DNA from: Hyphococcus sp.
Lineage (GTDB): Bacteria; Pseudomonadota; Alphaproteobacteria; Caulobacterales; Parvularculaceae
NCBI GenBank assembly: GCA_028284345.1
Contig: JANQRY010000010.1
Span: 62,001-126,000, forward strand
Direction: 5' to 3'
Length of the DNA stretch: 64,000 bases
The notes under the pieces are model-generated. The model ran no database searches and had not been told where the DNA came from. It saw only the letters and a list, made by a program, of their open reading frames with translations. The translations under genes were made by a program, and so were the position numbers. Positions 21,192 through 28,904 of the stretch are shown here, piece after piece. How positions within the stretch are numbered: position 1 is the stretch's first letter; every line of letters begins with the position of its first letter.

Positions 21192-21560
21192 TTACCGGTG
21201 CGCGTCCGGGTCCGGGCAATCGCTGCGGCGCACGCGCATCAACAGAACCAGGAGAATGATCGCGATAATCGGCGAGCCGACGATGAAAAGCGTCAGCGCC
21301 AAGGCGCCGCCCGCGGCGACAAGGCCGATGAGCGCCCCGAAGAGACCGAGGACGACGCCGACAATCGCGCCAAACAATCCAATGATCAGGCCCGCAAGCC
21401 CGCCGAAGCCGGCGCCGATCGATTCGACAATAGTGAGATCCTGATCGGTAAAAATATAGGCGGCGACGGATAGCGCCGCGCCCAGAAACATCAAAACAAC
21501 CAGCGTCGTCAGGACCAATCCGCCGCCGCCTTTTCGGTCTTCATAGTCTGTGGAAGCCAT
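21192..21560 (-). CDS. Small glycine-rich membrane protein, function unknown
   Basis: The protein is 122 aa from the ATG at 21560 (AGGGG upstream). After a charged start (MASTDYEDRKGGGG) come one helix (VLTTLVVLMFLGAALSVAAYIF) and then a long Gly/Ala/Leu stretch (GAGFGGLAGLIIGLFGAIVGVVLGLFGALIGLVAAGG) with GxxxG spacing, and a last hydrophobic segment before a basic tail. The GxxxG pattern suggests tight helix packing or oligomerisation in the membrane. I do not recognise a named family. It is convergent with the AsmA gene. Confidence 0.65.
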   Translation of the reverse strand: MASTDYEDRKGGGGLVLTTLVVLMFLGAALSVAAYIFTDQDLTIVESIGAGFGGLAGLIIGLFGAIVGVVLGLFGALIGLVAAGGALALTLFIVGSPIIAIILLVLLMRVRRSDCPDPDAHR

Positions 21561-21762
21561 GTTTACGCCCCTGCCGGACCGGATTCTTTCCAGCCCGTCC
21601 TTTCCTTTTCGGTTCATTTGCGAACTCTTTACCCGAGAGATTTTCGCCGATGCGGGCGGAGGCGCCAAGGGAGCCCGCCGCGCGAAAGCGGCGGCTCGTC
21701 GCTTGCTTGCGAGCGCTTTGCGGCTCTGATAGGCGTCCGGCCTTCGCTTGAAAGGCTATCGC

Positions 21763-22383
21763 ATGCCGGCGCGCGCATCACAGAAAAAGAACCCCACGCC
21801 CCCGCGCGCCTGGCAGCGCATGTTATCGGGACGCCGGCTCGACCTGCTCGATCCGTCCCCTGTGGATATCGAAATTGAAGACATCGCCCACGGGCTCGCC
21901 CGCGTCGCCCGCTGGAACGGCCAGACAAAGGGCGATTTGCCGTTCAATGTGGCGCAGCATTCGCTGATCGTCGAAGAATTCTGCGCCGTCCTGAAACCGG
22001 GCTGGCCGGCGAAGTGGAAACTCGCCGCCCTTCTTCATGACGCGCCGGAATTCGTCATCGGCGACATGATTTCCCCGTTCAAGGCGCAACTCGGCGGACA
22101 ATACAAAATTATTGAAAAACGCCTGGCGCAGGCGGTTCATCTTCGGTTTTCCCTGCCCGCCGACCTGCCCGAACCGGTGGAAAAAACGATCAAGCGCGCC
22201 GACCGCGCGTCCGCCTATTTCGAGGCGACGCAGCTCGCCGGCTTCGATCCCGCCGAAGCCCGGCGGTTCTTTGGCGCGCCCCGCGGGATCGCGCCCGTCG
22301 CCTTGCGCGCCCTCTCCGCGATTGCGGCGCAGGAGCAATATCTGGCGCGGTTTGACGCGCTTTTCCGCACCATAGAAGGTTAA
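21763..22383 (+). CDS. HD-domain phosphohydrolase (YfbR-like)
   Basis: The protein is 206 aa from ATG 21763 (AAAGG 8 nt upstream). The metal-binding residues of the HD superfamily are visible: His66 in NVAQHS, His92-Asp93 in LLHDAPEFVIGD and Asp101. The placement resembles 5'-nucleotidases such as YfbR, which dephosphorylate dNMPs. Substrate is by analogy only. It has no close same-strand partner: the phosphatase-like gene starts about 146 bp downstream. Confidence 0.8.
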   Translation: MPARASQKKNPTPPRAWQRMLSGRRLDLLDPSPVDIEIEDIAHGLARVARWNGQTKGDLPFNVAQHSLIVEEFCAVLKPGWPAKWKLAALLHDAPEFVIGDMISPFKAQLGGQYKIIEKRLAQAVHLRFSLPADLPEPVEKTIKRADRASAYFEATQLAGFDPAEARRFFGAPRGIAPVALRALSAIAAQEQYLARFDALFRTIEG

Positions 22384-22529
22384 CGGGGCCTCCCGCGCCG
22401 ATAACAATGACGCGATCTCGGCCTCTCGTGAAGAATCGCGCCTTATCATGTTTACCCGTATTCGCTATCTGCAAAGGCGTGCGCAGACGATCGCGCGGCA
22501 AAGCGTAGAGAGACGGGGCGCGTAAATTA

Positions 22530-23030
22530 GTGTCCGAGATTATTGTAAGTTGCTACGACAAGGCCGAGGCGGCGTTCAGCGCCTACCGGCCGGCCTATGT
22601 CGTTTCCATCCTCGGACAGGATGAAGGGCCGGCGCGTTCCTTTGACGGATTGCCGCCGGAAAATCTCCTTGAATTGCGCGGGGACTGTTCGAGTACGGAT
22701 GACAATGCGGCGCGCTGTCAGACGCTGATCGATCTCGGCCGCAACTGGGACCGCAAGGCGCCGATCCTTATTCACTGCCATCAGGGCGTCGCCCGGTCGA
22801 TGGCCGCGGCCTATATTCTGCTCTGCGCAGCGCAGGAAGGAACCTGCGAAGTGAAAATCGCAAACGCGCTCAGGAAAGCCGCGCCCCACGCCGATCCGAA
22901 CATTCTTCTCATCTCCGAAGCCGATGCGCTGATGGGCCGCGAGGACCGCATGGTCGAGGCGATCCTCGATCTCTCTCCCTGCGCTGGCGCCGACTGCGAC
23001 GACGTTGTGATCTTGCCAGTCGCCGCATAA
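22530..23030 (+). CDS. Protein tyrosine/dual-specificity phosphatase-like protein
   Basis: The protein is 166 aa from GTG 22530. The P-loop signature CX5R is intact: HCHQGVARS with Cys83 and Arg89, the nucleophile and phosphate-binding residues of the cysteine-dependent phosphatase superfamily. The rest of the chain is short and of the compact bacterial type also annotated as tyrosine-protein-phosphatase-like. Whether it acts on protein or on small phosphates is not visible. It ends 19 bp before the NadQ-like regulator and may be co-transcribed with it. Confidence 0.78.
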   Translation: MSEIIVSCYDKAEAAFSAYRPAYVVSILGQDEGPARSFDGLPPENLLELRGDCSSTDDNAARCQTLIDLGRNWDRKAPILIHCHQGVARSMAAAYILLCAAQEGTCEVKIANALRKAAPHADPNILLISEADALMGREDRMVEAILDLSPCAGADCDDVVILPVAA

Positions 23031-23049
23031 TCCCTCCATAGACGGCGGC

Positions 23050-24057
23050 ATGAGCAAGGCGCCGCAAAATACGCCCATCGCCGCCAATGTCGCGATCACC
23101 CTGAACGCCGTTCTCGCCGCGGTCGCCGACAATCGGCCGATGGCGCTTTGCGTCAATGTCGAGGGCGCGCTCGCCCTTCCCTATGGTCCGTTCGATCCCG
23201 AACGCCATCGCACTTTCGAAATCGGCGTGCGCGAATGGGTGACGCGACAGACGCACCTGTCGCTCGGTTATGTGGAACAGCTTTATACGTTCGGCGATAA
23301 AGGCCGCGAGGCGCCGCTTGCGGCCCTCGCCGACGCCGGCGCCGGCACCGGGGACCGCGTCGTTTCCGTCGGCTATCTCGCCCTCGCCCGCGAAACGGCG
23401 CCGGTAAGCGCGGCGGAGGCCGGCTGGCGCGACTGGTATGCGTTTTTTCCCTGGGAAGACTGGCGCGGCGGCGAACCCGCCGTGCTCAAGGAACGCATCG
23501 AGCCGGCGCTCGACGCCTGGGTCGCCCGCGGCGGACCGAATGAAACCGATCGCCGCGCCCGCGCCGCGGCCGCCTTCGGTCGCGACGGCGCCGACTGGGA
23601 TGAAGCGCGCACGCTCGATCGCTACGAACTCATGTATGAGGCGGGCCTCGTCGCGGAGGCGTTTCGCGATCGGCGCGAGGCCGGACTGGAGCCCCCTGAC
23701 GCCGAGGAACCCAAGGGCCTCGAAACCGGCGTCGCCATGATCTCCGATCATCGGCGCATTCTCGCCACCGCCGTCGGGCGCCTACGCGGCAAGCTGCGCT
23801 ATCGCCCGGTCATTTTCGAACTGACGCCGCCGGAATTTACCTTGCTGCAGCTGCAGAAGATCACCGAAGCCATTGTCGGCTATGCATTTCACAAACAGAA
23901 TTTTCGCCGCAGCGTTGAAAAGTCGGGCCTTGTCGAACGCACCGGCCAAACGACGCAACAGGCGGGCGGACGCCCGGCCGCATTGTTTCGCGCCAACAGC
24001 GATAAATCGAAGGACCGCGCCGCGGGCGGCCTGTCGATTCCGCGGATACAGGCGTAA
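23050..24057 (+). CDS. nadQ: NadQ/NrtR-like NAD metabolism regulator (Nudix-fold plus winged helix)
   Basis: The protein is 335 aa. Residues 1-200 resemble the catalytically dead Nudix-like domain of NrtR/COG4111-type regulators: no intact Nudix box GX5EX7REUXEEXGU is present, but VSVGYLALARE and a following WRDWYAFFPWEDWRGG segment are. Residues about 230-320 look like a winged helix (FELTPPEFTLLQLQKITEAIVGYAFHKQNFRRSVEKSGLVERTGQ). In alphaproteobacteria this protein type (NadQ) represses nadABC. Here nadABC lies 3.7 kb downstream behind a 19-bp dyad, supporting the call. The role is inferred from family memory and context, without a search. Confidence 0.7.
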   Translation: MSKAPQNTPIAANVAITLNAVLAAVADNRPMALCVNVEGALALPYGPFDPERHRTFEIGVREWVTRQTHLSLGYVEQLYTFGDKGREAPLAALADAGAGTGDRVVSVGYLALARETAPVSAAEAGWRDWYAFFPWEDWRGGEPAVLKERIEPALDAWVARGGPNETDRRARAAAAFGRDGADWDEARTLDRYELMYEAGLVAEAFRDRREAGLEPPDAEEPKGLETGVAMISDHRRILATAVGRLRGKLRYRPVIFELTPPEFTLLQLQKITEAIVGYAFHKQNFRRSVEKSGLVERTGQTTQQAGGRPAALFRANSDKSKDRAAGGLSIPRIQA

Positions 24058-24279
24058 CGTCGACCGCACAAAAATCGTCCGTTCGCCGCAAATAACCGTC
24101 CGTTTGTCAAATCCCGCTTTACTTCATAGAATTCACAAGCACGCTAACATCAGCTCGAAGCGTCGATACGAGGGAAGGATGACGCCCGAAAGCATATGCC
24201 GATCTCCGCGCGCAGCGCGGGGACAAGAGGTTTGTTGCGGATGCGCGCCGCAAATTCGGGCGTGCGGCGGAGCCTGATC

Positions 24280-25437
24280 ATGCACGGCTTCGATCAGCGT
24301 ACGCGCGAGAACGCCGCTTGCCGTTCCCACACATTCGAGAAAATGCTCGATGAGCTTTACGCGGGCGTTTCCGATCCGAAAGCGCTCGAAACCGCGCTCG
24401 GCCTCGCCAAGGACCAACTGGGCGCGCATGGCGTCAATATCCACGCCATTTCCAAGAAAACGCTTGAGACATTGTTTTTCTTAGGATTTGGCGATGGGTA
24501 TACGGACGAATCGATCGCGGCCTACCTGGATCACTGGCAGTATGTGAACGCGCATCGAGACGCGATGCGGAAAGCCTATTCCCCCGAAGGAACGAACGTC
24601 TTCCTGTGTCACGAGCACTTTACGGAAGAGCATTGGAAGAACGGCGCCTATTTTCAGGACTTCTTCTCAAAAATCGGCAGCCGGTGGCTGGCCGGCGCCG
24701 TCGTCTGGCAGGATGACGAGACAGAAGTCTCCATCGCCTTTTCGCGCAACGAAAACGCAAGACCGTTCGGAGAGGACGCGCGGGCTTTTCTGCTCGCCTT
24801 CATTCCGCATCTCCGGCGCGCCGTGCGCCTTGCGTTGAATGTGGGCGCCGCGCACGGGCCCCGCGGCGCGCCGGTCAATCTTGCGCTTTCCTCAGCACGC
24901 ACGCCGTCCTTCCTGATCGACGGCAAGGGCAAGGTCCTGTGGCGCAATTCGAGTGCGGAAGAACTGCTGAACGACGTAAAAACCTTGCGCATAGAAGACA
25001 GCAGGCTGATCCTTGACGACGCCGCCGAAACCGAGGCGCTGAGCCGCGCGATCTCTGCAGCGGGATCGCGCCGACTGGCGGAAACGCCCCCGGCCTATCT
25101 GAAGGCGGACGCCGGCGGCGAGCCGTTGGAAATCGAAATTCTGCCGGCGACGGTTCCGTCCGGCGCCCTGATCGGCGCGCGCGCGCTGGTGCTGGTTATG
25201 GTCAGGACCATCGGCCCGACGTCGCAAGCCGTCGATCAGTTGAAAACCATCTACGGCCTGACGGATGCGGAGTGCAACATCGCGATTTCGTTGGCGAAAG
25301 GCGCCACGGTTCAAACGACGGCGGACGAAGCAGGCGTCAGCCAGCACACCATCCGCACCCAACTGCGCAGCATCTTCTCCAAGACCGGCATCAATCGGCA
25401 ATCCGCCCTCGCCGCCCTGGTCTGGAAGTCATCCTGA
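24280..25437 (+). CDS. LuxR-family (GerE-type HTH) transcriptional regulator
   Basis: The protein is 385 aa from the ATG at 24280 (GGAG 8 nt upstream). An upstream in-frame ATG at 24196 has no ribosome site. The C-terminal 65 residues form the LuxR HTH (IYGLTDAECNIAISLAKGATVQTTADEAGVSQHTIRTQLRSIFSKTGI). The remainder is a two-part sensor: an N-terminal region with no autoinducer-box match, and a PAS-like segment around 215-310 (PSFLIDGKGKVLWRNSSAEELL). No receiver domain is present. The family with this layout is common in marine alphaproteobacteria, with mostly unknown signals. It converges on the unrecognised gene at 25579-26556. Confidence 0.83.
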   Translation: MHGFDQRTRENAACRSHTFEKMLDELYAGVSDPKALETALGLAKDQLGAHGVNIHAISKKTLETLFFLGFGDGYTDESIAAYLDHWQYVNAHRDAMRKAYSPEGTNVFLCHEHFTEEHWKNGAYFQDFFSKIGSRWLAGAVVWQDDETEVSIAFSRNENARPFGEDARAFLLAFIPHLRRAVRLALNVGAAHGPRGAPVNLALSSARTPSFLIDGKGKVLWRNSSAEELLNDVKTLRIEDSRLILDDAAETEALSRAISAAGSRRLAETPPAYLKADAGGEPLEIEILPATVPSGALIGARALVLVMVRTIGPTSQAVDQLKTIYGLTDAECNIAISLAKGATVQTTADEAGVSQHTIRTQLRSIFSKTGINRQSALAALVWKSS

Positions 25438-25470
25438 GAAGTCCAGTCTGAAAAAGACGAAATTAGAAAA

Positions 25471-25560
25471 ACGGTGTCATTGCCGGACTTGTTCCGGCCG
25501 GACTCTGAGGAACGCGTTAAACGCTTGCGTCGCGAAGAACGACGCAGACTTCCTGCGTCT
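25471..25560. repeat. REP-like element with overlapping hairpins
   Basis: 25476-25498 reads GTCATTGCCGG, ACTTG, TTCCGGC, which resembles the GTCATTGCCGG...CCGGCAAT REP sequences scattered in alphaproteobacterial genomes. It is followed by two perfect 7-bp hairpins that share an arm: TGCGTCG/CGACGCA (25526-25532, 25540-25546) and GACGCAG/CTGCGTC (25541-25547, 25553-25559). The element lies between two convergent genes, where it may also terminate transcription. Only one copy is in the window. Confidence 0.5.
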
Positions 25561-25578
25561 TGCTCTAATTCCTGACGC

Positions 25579-26556
25579 TCAGGCGCAGGTCGCCTTGACG
25601 TTGACCGTCCGCGTTGCAATCGCGCCGCGATCGGGACTGCCGCGCATATGCGCGCGCCGCCAGAACAGGCGGTCGTTTCGCCGGACAAGATGACCGCAAA
25701 CGTGATGGAGACGCGGCGACGTCCTCGATCCGTTCAGCGCGTGTTTTTCCTGTCCTTGCGGCGCGCCAAGATCGAGCGACACCGTCACATAGTCCAGCAA
25801 GGCGCGCTTGCCCTTTTTCAAACGCGCCTTGTTCAGACGGTCAACGGATCCGGCCTCATATCGCAGCGCGCCCTGCGCCGACAGCAACAAGGAGAACGCG
25901 GCAATGAAGGGAAACTCATTCGCGACCGAATGAACCGTGCTTCGCAAATCGCGGTTCAGACAATCGACGCTCTTTGAATAGCGCATATAGTAATCGCGCC
26001 AGCCGTCAAAGAATGTATAGCGGGCGCGTCTGAAAAGGCCGCTCAGGACGTCGGTTCCGGAAAGCTCAATTTTCCGCGCGAGTTTGTCGCCTGACGCGCC
26101 CAAGCAAAAATCCGGATCATCAAGGTCAAATTCGATGATAACCGGCGACATGGTCGCTTCGCCCTGCTGCTGGTCGTCCCAGAAAACGAAGATTTCGCCG
26201 CGACGCCCGGACTCGTCGGTTTTCACATAGGCGCCGACCCTCGGTGCGAACGGCGCGCCTTCGCGCGCGGCCAGCCCGAGCGACTTCATCGCAAGCAGGC
26301 GTCCCTCCTCCAGCCATTCGATCCAGAAAGACGTCGATGGAAAACGCAAGAGATCGAGCGACGCGTCAACCAGGTTGCTTTCGTTGTAGGCCGTATTCGT
26401 AACCATTGCGGCGCAATCGTCCGCAAGATTGTAGCGCACCGGCGCCGTTTCAATCTGGGTTGCAAAATCAGCCGCGCCCGGCAGGTGATGAATGACCGCA
26501 TCGGTCGTTTGCACGCGGAAAGGGCTCGCCGCAATAACCGCATCTTGTAAACGCAC
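25579..26556 (-). CDS. Unrecognised protein with a His/Arg-rich C-terminus, facing a LuxR regulator
   Basis: The protein is about 325 aa from the GTG at 26556 (GGTGGAG 6 nt upstream). An alternative GTG at 26568 is also open. There is no signal peptide or membrane helix. The C-terminal 45 residues (SPRLHHVCGHLVRRNDRLFW, then MRGSPDRG) match a tail I associate with hypothetical phage and plasmid proteins of the PRLHxRRGHxRR type. The N-terminal two thirds has no motif I recognise. A 20-bp dyad stands 60 bp upstream. No function is assigned. Confidence 0.6.
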   Translation of the reverse strand: MRLQDAVIAASPFRVQTTDAVIHHLPGAADFATQIETAPVRYNLADDCAAMVTNTAYNESNLVDASLDLLRFPSTSFWIEWLEEGRLLAMKSLGLAAREGAPFAPRVGAYVKTDESGRRGEIFVFWDDQQQGEATMSPVIIEFDLDDPDFCLGASGDKLARKIELSGTDVLSGLFRRARYTFFDGWRDYYMRYSKSVDCLNRDLRSTVHSVANEFPFIAAFSLLLSAQGALRYEAGSVDRLNKARLKKGKRALLDYVTVSLDLGAPQGQEKHALNGSRTSPRLHHVCGHLVRRNDRLFWRRAHMRGSPDRGAIATRTVNVKATCA

Positions 26557-26615
26557 GACGATCTCCACCTACGCACATCGAGACAGCGTTGCTTAAGGCG
26601 ACCCCCGGCGCAGCG

Positions 26616-26635
26616 CATACCTCAAATGAAGTATG
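26616..26635. promoter_or_regulatory. 20-bp dyad upstream of the unrecognised gene
   Basis: CATACCTCAAATGAAGTATG is an inverted repeat with one mismatched pair (CATACnTCA AA TGAnGTATG). It lies 60 bp before the GTG of the 25579-26556 gene. LuxR-type regulators bind 16-20 bp dyads of this shape, so the adjacent LuxR gene is a candidate binder (inference). Confidence 0.45.
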
Positions 26636-26766
26636 TCCGTCGGCGCTCTGCGCGCGCGTTTCGCAAAGCCTCTTTCGCTGCGACGTCATGGCGGAGTAAA
26701 CTCCTCAGTGAACTTGATGTCGGGCTGAGTCTCGAATCGCGTGGAATTGCGCGGGCACGCAAAACC

Positions 26767-27213
26767 TCAAAGAGACGTTTCAAATTCCCGCAAGACGCCA
26801 TTCCATCCCGAATCATAATTTTCGCGCCATTTCACACCGTCGCTGCGTTCGTCCCAACCGCGATGGGTAAGCGTCATGGCGCAGGCGTCCTCGCCATCCG
26901 CTTCGAAGCGGACTTCCACTTCCGTCGCATCGGCGGGTTTTTCGAGCACCCAGGAAAAAACGAGGATATGCGGCGGTTCGCATCTGGCGACGCGGCCCCA
27001 TTCACGCTCCACGCCGGATTTATCAATCTCATAAATACGCCCGCCCTTTTTCGCCTCGAATTTCACCGTCTCGGCGTCGACCTGACTGAGGGAATGGCTG
27101 GCGAGCGGCCACCAGAGGTGAATATTGTCCGTGAAGTGACGAAACGCCTTTTCGCAGGACGCTTTCAGCGTCAGGGTTTTGACAATCGGCTCAATACGGG
27201 TCTGCATGTCCAT
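26767..27213 (-). CDS. SRPBCC/AHSA1-type activator-of-Hsp90-like domain protein
   Basis: The protein is 148 aa. The fold pattern is visible: N-terminal strand IEPIVKTLTLKASCEKAFRHFTDNIHLWWPLASHS, central FEAKKGGRIYEIDKSGVEREWGRVARCEPPHILVFSW and C-terminal helix with GWDERSDGVKWRENYDSGWNGVLREFE. These bet-v-1-like proteins bind hydrophobic ligands, and substrates are rarely known. It begins 14 bp after the ArsR regulator on the same strand, the classic ArsR-AHSA1 bicistron. Confidence 0.85.
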   Translation of the reverse strand: MDMQTRIEPIVKTLTLKASCEKAFRHFTDNIHLWWPLASHSLSQVDAETVKFEAKKGGRIYEIDKSGVEREWGRVARCEPPHILVFSWVLEKPADATEVEVRFEADGEDACAMTLTHRGWDERSDGVKWRENYDSGWNGVLREFETSL

Positions 27214-27227
27214 CCTGTTTCTCCCGG

Positions 27228-27533
27228 CTAAGCGTCGCGTGTCTCGAGCGAGCGTTTGTAGGCGTCGAGGGCCTCGTCCCAGAAGCGGTCGAAATAATCG
27301 CGCATTTCTTCGAGGCCAGCGCGGTCGATGCTGTAGAGGCGGCGCACCCCGTCCCGGCGCTCCGACACCAGGCCGGCGTCTTTCAACACTTTCAGGTGCT
27401 GGGACACCGCCGGACGCGACACCGGCACGCCCTCGGCCAGAACACCGACAGACAAAGCCCCGCCGCGCAGTTTCTCAAAAACGCTGCGCCGCGTGGGGCA
27501 CGACAGGGCGTCAAACTTCATTTCGTAAGTCAT
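27228..27533 (-). CDS. ArsR-family transcriptional regulator
   Basis: The protein is 101 aa and a single winged helix: LSCPTRRSVFEKLRGGALSVGVLAEGVPVSRPAVSQHLKVLKDAGLVSERRDGVRRLYSIDRAGL. No metal-binding cysteines are present, as in the SdpR/AHSA1-linked subgroup. The ATG at 27533 lies inside the first of two matching dyads; a second in-frame ATG four codons later (27521) could be the real start. It is divergent from nadA and likely controls itself and the AHSA1 gene. Confidence 0.85.
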   Translation of the reverse strand: MTYEMKFDALSCPTRRSVFEKLRGGALSVGVLAEGVPVSRPAVSQHLKVLKDAGLVSERRDGVRRLYSIDRAGLEEMRDYFDRFWDEALDAYKRSLETRDA

Positions 27534-27575
27534 AGCTTACTAATAAATGGCGCCATTCTGTAAGTCAATACTTAC
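27525..27575. promoter_or_regulatory. Two matching dyads, GTAAG-N6-CTTAC, upstream of the ArsR-AHSA1 pair
   Basis: GTAAGTCATAGCTTAC (27525-27540) and GTAAGTCAATACTTAC (27560-27575) share both 5-bp arms and the first three spacer bases. Their centres are 35 bp apart. They flank or overlap the ArsR gene start and probably are its operators. Confidence 0.6.
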
Positions 27576-27644
27576 GGAGTGAGAAAACGATTCCGTGAAA
27601 CTTTCTTGACGGCGGCGCCCTTTACGCTCATTTTGCGCGCCGTC

Positions 27645-27666
27645 GCCCCTTGAGGGGCCCTTTTTT
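27645..27666 (+). terminator. Hairpin with T6 tract upstream of the nad promoter
   Basis: GCCCC-TTGA-GGGGC is followed by CC and six T. It has the form of a plus-strand terminator, but no plus-strand gene precedes it. It may insulate the nad promoter or be incidental, and it overlaps the proposed -35. Confidence 0.4.
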
Positions 27667-27694
27667 GATCCTATATATGCTCTGTCTGAGCATA
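27650..27694 (+). promoter_or_regulatory. nadA promoter with operator-like dyad
   Basis: A -35-like TTGAGG (27650-27655), 16-nt spacer and TATATA (27672-27677) are visible. Overlapping the -10 and start region is TATGCTC-TGTCT-GAGCATA (27676-27694), a perfect 7-bp inverted repeat with 5-bp spacer. Repressor binding here would block RNA polymerase. The NadQ-like protein encoded at 23050 is the natural candidate (inference). Confidence 0.6.
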
Positions 27695-27762
27695 ATGCTT
27701 TGAGACCGTTCACCCTCGGCGATGTGCGTATCCAAGACCGGGAATGCAAAGGAGGCGCGACG

Positions 27763-28863
27763 ATGCCTGCATTTGGAAACGAGTTCGATACGGAACAGCT
27801 CCCCTTCACCGATGCGGTTCGGGCGAAGACCGATCATCTATATCCGAAGGTCGCAAAATTCATTCCCGAGATCGAATGGCGCGTGCACGCGCCCTATATC
27901 GCGGCGATTAACGACCTGAAGCGTCAAAAGAACGCCGTGATCCTGGCGCACAATTACATGACGCCGGAAATTTACAACTGCGTCGGCGACTTCGCCGGCG
28001 ACAGCCTGCAACTCGCTAAGGAAGCGGCCCGCGCCGACGCGGACATCATCGTGCAGGCGGGCGTCCACTTCATGGCGGAAACGTCGAAAATTCTGTGTCC
28101 CGAAAAAACCGTGCTGATCCCGGATCTCCGCGCGGGTTGTTCCCTCGCCGCATCGATCACTGGCGACGACGTGCGCCTCCTGAAGCAGAAATATCCGGGC
28201 GCGCCGGTCGTCACCTATGTGAACTCCACCGCCGACGTCAAAGCGGAAACCGATATCTGCTGCACGTCCTCAAACGCCGTCGAGGTTGTCGAATACGCCG
28301 CGAAGGAATGGAATTCCGACACGGTCCTGTTCCTGCCGGACCAGTATCTTGCGCGCAATGTCGCCGCCATGACCGACGTCAAGATCGTCACCTGGGCCGG
28401 CGCCTGCGAAGTGCATGAGCGCTTCACGGCCGAAGACATTCGCGAATTGCGCGAGGGCAATCCGGGCGTCATCGTGCTGGCCCACCCGGAATGTCCGCCG
28501 GACGTCCTCGCCGAAGCGGACTTCGCCGGCTCCACCAGCGGCATGTCGAACTACGTCAAGGACAACCAGCCGCAAAACGTCGTGCTGATCACCGAATGCT
28601 CAATGTCGGACAATGTCGCGAGCGAAAACCCCGACGTCAATTTCGTGCGGCCGTGCAATCTCTGCCCGCATATGAAGCGGATCACCCTGCCGAAGATCCT
28701 GCATTCGCTGCAGGCCATGGAACATAAAGTGGAAATCGACCCCGCCGTGATGGACAAGGCCCGCGAAGCCATCGAGCGCATGATCGCCCTGCCCCTCAAG
28801 CGCCAATCCATGTACACCCATGAGCGCGCGCCGGAAGTCGCCGCGGTCGAGGCGCGTGCGTAG
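27763..28863 (+). CDS. nadA: Quinolinate synthase A
   Basis: The protein is 366 aa from ATG 27763, preceded by AAAGGAGG. The upstream open frame from 27700 lies in the leader. NadA condenses iminoaspartate with dihydroxyacetone phosphate to give quinolinate, using a [4Fe-4S] cluster. Conserved segments: [35 protein letters not shown], and candidate cluster cysteines in AGCSLA, DICCTS and NLCPHM. It is first gene of nadABC; nadB starts 41 bp downstream. Confidence 0.96.
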   Translation: MPAFGNEFDTEQLPFTDAVRAKTDHLYPKVAKFIPEIEWRVHAPYIAAINDLKRQKNAVILAHNYMTPEIYNCVGDFAGDSLQLAKEAARADADIIVQAGVHFMAETSKILCPEKTVLIPDLRAGCSLAASITGDDVRLLKQKYPGAPVVTYVNSTADVKAETDICCTSSNAVEVVEYAAKEWNSDTVLFLPDQYLARNVAAMTDVKIVTWAGACEVHERFTAEDIRELREGNPGVIVLAHPECPPDVLAEADFAGSTSGMSNYVKDNQPQNVVLITECSMSDNVASENPDVNFVRPCNLCPHMKRITLPKILHSLQAMEHKVEIDPAVMDKAREAIERMIALPLKRQSMYTHERAPEVAAVEARA

Positions 28864-28904
28864 CCTTTAAAGGGCGCGAAAAAGCGACGCTGTCAGGCCC
28901 GGCA

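Noticed and set aside
24343..24356. TGCTCGATGAGC dyad resembling the nad operator
   Set aside because: It is within the LuxR coding sequence, has a 3-bp rather than 5-bp spacer, and lacks the flanking TA/TA bases.
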